Below are positions 61,355 to 64,000 of a DNA stretch of 64,000 bases, piece by piece. Source of the DNA: Ignavibacteriota bacterium (GTDB lineage Bacteria > Bacteroidota > Ignavibacteria > Ignavibacteriales > Melioribacteraceae). The DNA lies in NCBI GenBank assembly GCA_016708125.1, contig JADJGF010000001.1:1820001-1884000 (forward strand), read 5' to 3'. A model generated the notes under the pieces. The model did not search any database, was not told the origin of the DNA, and saw only the letters and a program-made list of their open reading frames with translations. Every line of letters starts with the position of its first letter. Position 1 is the first letter of the stretch. A program made the position numbers and the translations under genes.

Positions 61355-63386
61355 TAAGCATTTTTTTTGGTGCGGGTGAATCATCTTTCCAAACTTTTTT
61401 AGGTTTTCTATCACCAAATGATTTTTTTTCACCACTGGGTTTTCTAAAATCGCTGCGTGATTCATCTCGTGGTTTTCGGTAATCACTTCTTGATTCGTTT
61501 CGGGGTTTTCTAAATTCACCGCTTGCTTCATCTTTCGGTTTTCTAAAATCTCCACTTGATTCGCTGCGTTTTCTTTTGAATACACTATTTAAATCTTCTC
61601 TTTTTTTCCTAAATCCGCCGCGTGATTCATCTCTTGGTTTTCTAAAACTGCTTGCTGATTCGTCGTCAGATTTTTTATAATCTCTTCGCGAGTCATCTCT
61701 TGGTTTTCTATCTCTATACGATTTAAAATCATCTCTGGATTTTCTAAATTCTCCTCTCGGTTTTCTATTATCATCAGTTCGTGATGAAGCAATTTCCAAA
61801 TTAATTTTTCTTCCTCTGTAATCTTTTTCGGAAGTATTTTTAATCAAAATATTTTCAAAAGCTTTTTCGGTTTCGAAAAATGAGAATGTTTCCTTAATCT
61901 GAATTTCGCCGATTTCAATTTCTTTGTTTCCCGAATTATCTTTAACAATTCCAATAATGTCAGTTGGTTTTAAATTATCTTTTTTACCAAGATTTATAAA
62001 AAATCTTGTCATATCACTATTTGATTTGCCGGTTCTTCCTTCGCTAAATTTTCTATCGGGTTTGTTCAAATCCGCAAGATTTTTGTAATAATCTAAAAAT
62101 CTGTTAAACTCAACGGACACAAATTTTTTGATCAATTCTTCACGATCAAGCCATTCAAGTTTTTTTACAATTTGCGGAAGAAAAGAATCAATCTGCGTAT
62201 GATCTACCGTAACTTTTTCCATTCTGTCAATTAAATAGAAAAGTTGTTTCTCGCAAATTTCTTTTCCGGAAGGAACTTCCAAACTTTCAAATTTTTTGCC
62301 GAGCTGTTTTTCAATCATTCCAATTTTATGTTTTTCTTTCAAATTTGCAATTACAATTGAACTTCCAAATTTTCCGGCGCGACCGGTTCTTCCGCTTCTG
62401 TGGGTATAAATTTCTAATTCATCCGGCAGATTATAATTTATTACATGAGTTAAATCATCAACATCCAAACCACGCGCTGCAACATCAGTTGCTACAAGTA
62501 ATTTCAAATGTTTAATTCGGAATTTATTCATCACAATATCGCGTTGAGCTTGAGATAAATCACCGTGAAGCGAATCTGCATTATATCCATCTTGAATTAA
62601 TTTATCAGCAATTTCTTGAGTTTCATTTCTGGTTCTGCAAAAAACTATTCCGTAAACTTCCGGGAAAAAATCTACAATTCTTTTTAAAGCTAAATATCTA
62701 TCTCTTGATTGAACAAAATAAATTTTGTGACTAACATTTTCGGCACCAACATTTTTTTTCCCGATTGTAACTTCAACCGCATATTTCAAATATTTTTTTG
62801 ATAATGATGAAACTTCTGCCGGCATTGTTGCTGAGAAAAGTAATGTATTTCTACTTTGCGGAGTTTGATTAATTATTGCATCAAGTTCATCTCTAAATCC
62901 CATATTTAACATTTCATCTGCTTCATCTAAAACAACAGTTTCAACTTTGGATAAATCAACAACATTTCTATTTATTAAATCAACAAGTCTTCCGGGAGTT
63001 GCAGAAACAATATGAACACCGCTTTTAATTGTAGAAATTTGTTTTTCAATACTTGATCCGCCGAATACTGCAGTGATTTTTACGGCTTCAGTATTTTTGG
63101 AATAATCTTTTAAATCATCAGCTATTTGTAAACATAATTCACGTGTTGGACTTAAAATTAAATGACGAATTTTACTTGGTTTACCTTTTGATTTTTGTAT
63201 TAATGGAACTCCAAAAGCAGCAGTTTTTCCGGTTCCGGTTTGAGCAAGCACAACTAAATCTTTTGGCTCACTTTCAAATAAATATGGAATAACTTCTTCT
63301 TGCACCGGCATTGGAGTTTTAAAGCCCAACTCTTCTAATGCACTAACAATATTATTTTCAACGCCTAACTCATTAAATGATTTCAT
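61341..63386 (-). CDS. DEAD-box RNA helicase with Arg/Asp-rich repeat tail
   Basis: An ATP-dependent RNA helicase of the DeaD/CsdA type, about 681 residues from the ATG at 63386. Motifs in order: AQTGTGKTAA (Walker A), PTRELCLQIA, DEAD (VLDEADEML), SAT, and HRSGRTGRAG. A DbpA/CsdA-like RNA-binding region follows (about 470-545). The tail from about 560 is a repetitive run of RKPRDESRSDFRKP-like units, useful for RNA binding. I chose the ATG because AGGAG lies 14 bases upstream; the GTG at 63398 lies only two bases after it. Probably acts in ribosome assembly and cold adaptation. Confidence 0.95.
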   Translation of the reverse strand: MKSFNELGVENNIVSALEELGFKTPMPVQEEVIPYLFESEPKDLVVLAQTGTGKTAAFGVPLIQKSKGKPSKIRHLILSPTRELCLQIADDLKDYSKNTEAVKITAVFGGSSIEKQISTIKSGVHIVSATPGRLVDLINRNVVDLSKVETVVLDEADEMLNMGFRDELDAIINQTPQSRNTLLFSATMPAEVSSLSKKYLKYAVEVTIGKKNVGAENVSHKIYFVQSRDRYLALKRIVDFFPEVYGIVFCRTRNETQEIADKLIQDGYNADSLHGDLSQAQRDIVMNKFRIKHLKLLVATDVAARGLDVDDLTHVINYNLPDELEIYTHRSGRTGRAGKFGSSIVIANLKEKHKIGMIEKQLGKKFESLEVPSGKEICEKQLFYLIDRMEKVTVDHTQIDSFLPQIVKKLEWLDREELIKKFVSVEFNRFLDYYKNLADLNKPDRKFSEGRTGKSNSDMTRFFINLGKKDNLKPTDIIGIVKDNSGNKEIEIGEIQIKETFSFFETEKAFENILIKNTSEKDYRGRKINLEIASSRTDDNRKPRGEFRKSRDDFKSYRDRKPRDDSRRDYKKSDDESASSFRKPRDESRGGFRKKREDLNSVFKRKRSESSGDFRKPKDEASGEFRKPRNESRSDYRKPRDESRSDFRKPSGEKKSFGDRKPKKVWKDDSPAPKKMLRRRK

Positions 63387-63398
63387 AAAAATTTTCAC

Positions 63399-63631
63399 AA
63401 CTCCTAAATATTTTTAACACAACTACAAAGGTAACGAATAATAAATTAGCAATTAGAAATATTTGGATAAATGATTTATTTTATTTACACTTGCAGCCAT
63501 TAAAATTTATCTGAAAGTTATTCGAAGTTAAAGTTCATTTAATCTGCTGAAATAAGTTAAAGCATTTCAATCCGAGTACTTAGTTAAGAATTTTCAGTAT
63601 CTTTACAAATCCAATTATAATAAGGTAATAT
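63399..63631. other. divergent intergenic region between the helicase and typA
   Basis: The 233-base gap should carry promoters in both directions. It is AT-rich; a ribosome binding site AAGG for typA is visible at 63622-63625. No RNA gene or clear operator was recognised. Confidence 0.4.
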
Positions 63632-64000
63632 TTGAAAAAGTTAAGAAACATTGCAATAATTGCACACGTAGATCATGGAAAAACTACATTAGTTGACCAA
63701 TTATTAAAACAAGGAAATGTATTTAGAAAAAACCAAGTTGTTCAAGCACAGTTTTTAGATTCCAATGATTTGGAGCGAGAACGCGGAATTACAATTCTTG
63801 CAAAAAATATAAGCATTCCTTACAAAGATGTAAAAATAAATTTAATTGATACTCCCGGTCACTCCGATTTTGGCGGTGAAGTTGAGCGGGTTTTAAAAAT
63901 GGCAGACGGCGTTTTGCTTTTGGTAGATTCGTTTGAGGGACCAATGCCGCAGACAAGATTTGTTCTTGAGAAAGCTTTACATCTTCACTTAAAACCAATT
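63632..64000 (+). CDS. typA: TypA/BipA translational GTPase, 5' part (cut by the window end)
   Basis: The frame opens with TTG at 63632 and runs 123 codons to the edge without a stop. The start is supported by AAGG six bases upstream and by the family start, LRNIAIIAHVDHGKTTLVDQ. The GTP-binding motifs G1 (AHVDHGKT), G2 (RGITI) and G3 (DTPGHSDFGGEVER) are present, and the stretch FGGEVERVLKMADGVLLLVDS is typical of TypA/BipA rather than EF-G. This ribosome-associated GTPase helps in assembly and stress. The remainder lies outside the window. Confidence 0.93.
   Translation, partial: MKKLRNIAIIAHVDHGKTTLVDQLLKQGNVFRKNQVVQAQFLDSNDLERERGITILAKNISIPYKDVKINLIDTPGHSDFGGEVERVLKMADGVLLLVDSFEGPMPQTRFVLEKALHLHLKPI

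Noticed and set aside
61307..61792. Open frames in the other frame of the helicase tail
   Set aside because: The repetitive DNA of the tail stays open in more than one frame. The helicase frame continues the DEAD-box domains and is the real one.
1..64000. tRNA or rRNA genes
   Set aside because: No cloverleaf or rRNA-like conserved segment was noticed in the intergenic regions; a dedicated tRNA scan was not possible.

Overview
The window looks like a chromosomal segment of a low-GC Gram-negative bacterium of the Bacteroidota-Chlorobiota group, most likely a member of the Ignavibacteria. The grounds are five secreted proteins that end in the 'NYPNPFNP' type of C-terminal sorting domain (type IX secretion), a cbb3 oxidase whose CcoN and CcoO subunits are fused, a single-haem CcoP, and AT-rich codon use. 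No rRNA or tRNA gene was seen, so the placement is an inference from gene content.

Region 1 (about 0.7-23.8 kb, all on the + strand) is a large surface polysaccharide locus. It holds an AlgI-like MBOAT O-acyltransferase with an SGNH-like partner, a UDP-glucuronate 4-epimerase-like SDR, six GT4/GT1-type glycosyltransferases, a Wzy/WaaL-like polymerase or ligase, an AlgD-like nucleotide-sugar 6-dehydrogenase and a PHP-like hydrolase. A second block follows: an asparagine-synthase-like amidotransferase, a GlpD-like FAD oxidoreductase, a second SDR, a pyruvyl transferase, an FrhB-like Fe-S protein, a hexapeptide acyltransferase and a flippase-like UPF0104 membrane protein. An initiating phosphoglycosyltransferase, Wzx, Wza and Wzc were not seen. 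The polymer is therefore probably uronic-acid-rich, O-acylated and pyruvylated, with export genes elsewhere.

Region 2 (23.8-43.6 kb, + strand) encodes very large secreted proteins: an SGNH/LamG/FN3 protein, an Ig/LamG/FN3 protein, a LamG/FG-GAP/UnbV protein, and two paralogues with an N-terminal jelly-roll-like domain and BACON repeats. Among them lie a PL11-like (rhamnogalacturonan lyase type) lipoprotein, a GT39-like membrane glycosyltransferase and a GT2-GtrA fusion. They probably bind, trim or decorate surface polysaccharide. A perfect CRP-type palindrome and good sigma70-like promoter boxes precede the first BACON gene.

Region 3 (43.6-61.1 kb, mostly - strand) starts with a LysE-like exporter, a SixA-like phosphatase, an HD hydrolase, a surface lipoprotein and a MITE-like inverted repeat. 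The rest is respiratory and copper-related: ccoI, ccoS, ccoNO, ccoQ, ccoP, ccoG, ccoH, then a five-gene, overlapping operon (tandem-NosL protein, small membrane protein, FtsX-like permease, ABC ATPase, Cys-containing membrane protein), then a TauE/SafE-like protein and Sco. A BrnT-BrnA toxin-antitoxin pair sits inside this block. No nosZ is present, so the NosL-ABC operon may be a copper handling system serving the oxidase.

Region 4 (61.3-64 kb) holds a DEAD-box RNA helicase with a long Arg/Asp-rich repeat tail and, divergently, the 5' end of typA/bipA, cut off by the window edge.
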